Source: Microcaldota archaeon (GTDB lineage: Archaea; Micrarchaeota; Micrarchaeia; Micrarchaeales; CABMGC01). From it: DNA of 13,126 nt. Below the pieces are notes generated by a model that was not told the origin of the DNA, made no database searches, and worked only from the letters and a program-made list of their open reading frames with translations. Both the position numbers and the translations under genes were made by a program. Shown one piece after another: positions 12,985 to 13,126 of this stretch; position 1 is the first letter of the stretch; each line of letters begins with the position of its first letter. Location of the stretch: the NCBI GenBank assembly GCA_021845465.1, contig JAKBRL010000022.1, forward strand, positions 1 through 13,126, given 5' to 3'.

Positions 12985-13126
12985 TCAATGCTGGCTGTCT
13001 CTATTGCTCTTGTATATCTCCATGTACCCGCTTCCCTGGCCTGTGTTTACTACCAACCTATCGGATTTTACCTCAGAACCTCCCATTGTATATGTCATGT
13101 ATCCATACACTGGTACATCGCCTATA
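12985..13126 (-). CDS. C-terminal fragment of an unidentified protein (5' end outside window)
   Basis: One minus-strand frame is open from the window edge to a TGA at 12985-12987, giving 46 residues. The other two minus-strand frames are closed by stops in this stretch. The fragment includes 'YGYMTYTMGGSEVKSDRLVV' and 'NTGQGSGYMEIYKSN', which is composition-normal and rich in Gly, Tyr and Ser, like a beta-rich secreted or surface domain. I cannot name the family from so little. Codon use (ATA, AGG/AGA) matches the neighbours. The stop lies 48 nt before the nth start on the same strand. Confidence 0.6.
   Translation of the reverse strand, partial: IGDVPVYGYMTYTMGGSEVKSDRLVVNTGQGSGYMEIYKSNRDSQH

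Noticed and set aside
1..13126. CRISPR arrays, insertion sequences, tRNA or rRNA genes
   Set aside because: No regularly spaced repeats, transposase-like ORFs, tRNA cloverleaf patterns or rRNA sequence were seen on either strand.

Overview
The window is archaeal chromosome. It carries an archaeal/eukaryote-type primase small subunit (PriS), a Pth2-type peptidyl-tRNA hydrolase, prefoldin beta, a Pcc1-like KEOPS subunit, eL15, aIF1/SUI1 and ribosomal proteins in the archaeal order uL3-uL4-uL23-uL2-uS19-uL22-uS3-uL29. TATA-like boxes lie about 27 nt before several starts. Codon use is strongly biased to ATA (Ile) and AGA/AGG (Arg), and genes are compact and tightly packed. This fits a small-genome archaeon; a DPANN lineage such as Micrarchaeota is my guess, but no lineage-specific marker is visible.

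Region by region. 1-3178 (+): a three-gene run of unrecognised proteins: a coiled-coil/winged-helix protein (possibly continuing off the left edge), a 52-residue HTH-like protein, and a 793-residue two-TM protein with a large, sequon-rich outer domain and a cytoplasmic tail. 3278-3640 (-): prefoldin beta. 3709-4428 (+): a HAD-fold protein lacking the catalytic motif I aspartates. 4450-4818 (-): pth2. 4938-6095 (+): priS. 6163-12136 (+): a translation cluster of eL15, Pcc1, uL3, uL4, uL23, uL2, uS19, uL22, uS3, uL29 and aIF1. It is cut short after aIF1, where RNase P subunit, uS17 and uL14 genes commonly follow in archaea. 12253-12936 (-): nth (endonuclease III), convergent with the cluster. 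12985-13126 (-): the C-terminal end of an unidentified gene running off the right edge.

Two kinds of gene start are visible. Eight genes in the translation cluster have a short Shine-Dalgarno-like tetramer (GGTG, GATG, AGTG or GAGG) exactly 5 nt before ATG. Genes that begin transcription units (the HAD-like gene, pth2, priS, uL29, nth) have TATA-like elements placed so that transcripts would be leaderless or nearly so. A TATA box overlapping the pcc1 stop codon and another before uL29 suggest that the cluster has internal promoters.

The best candidates for something undescribed are the surface-protein run at the left edge and the HAD-like pseudoenzyme. Everything else is recognisable core machinery with local oddities.
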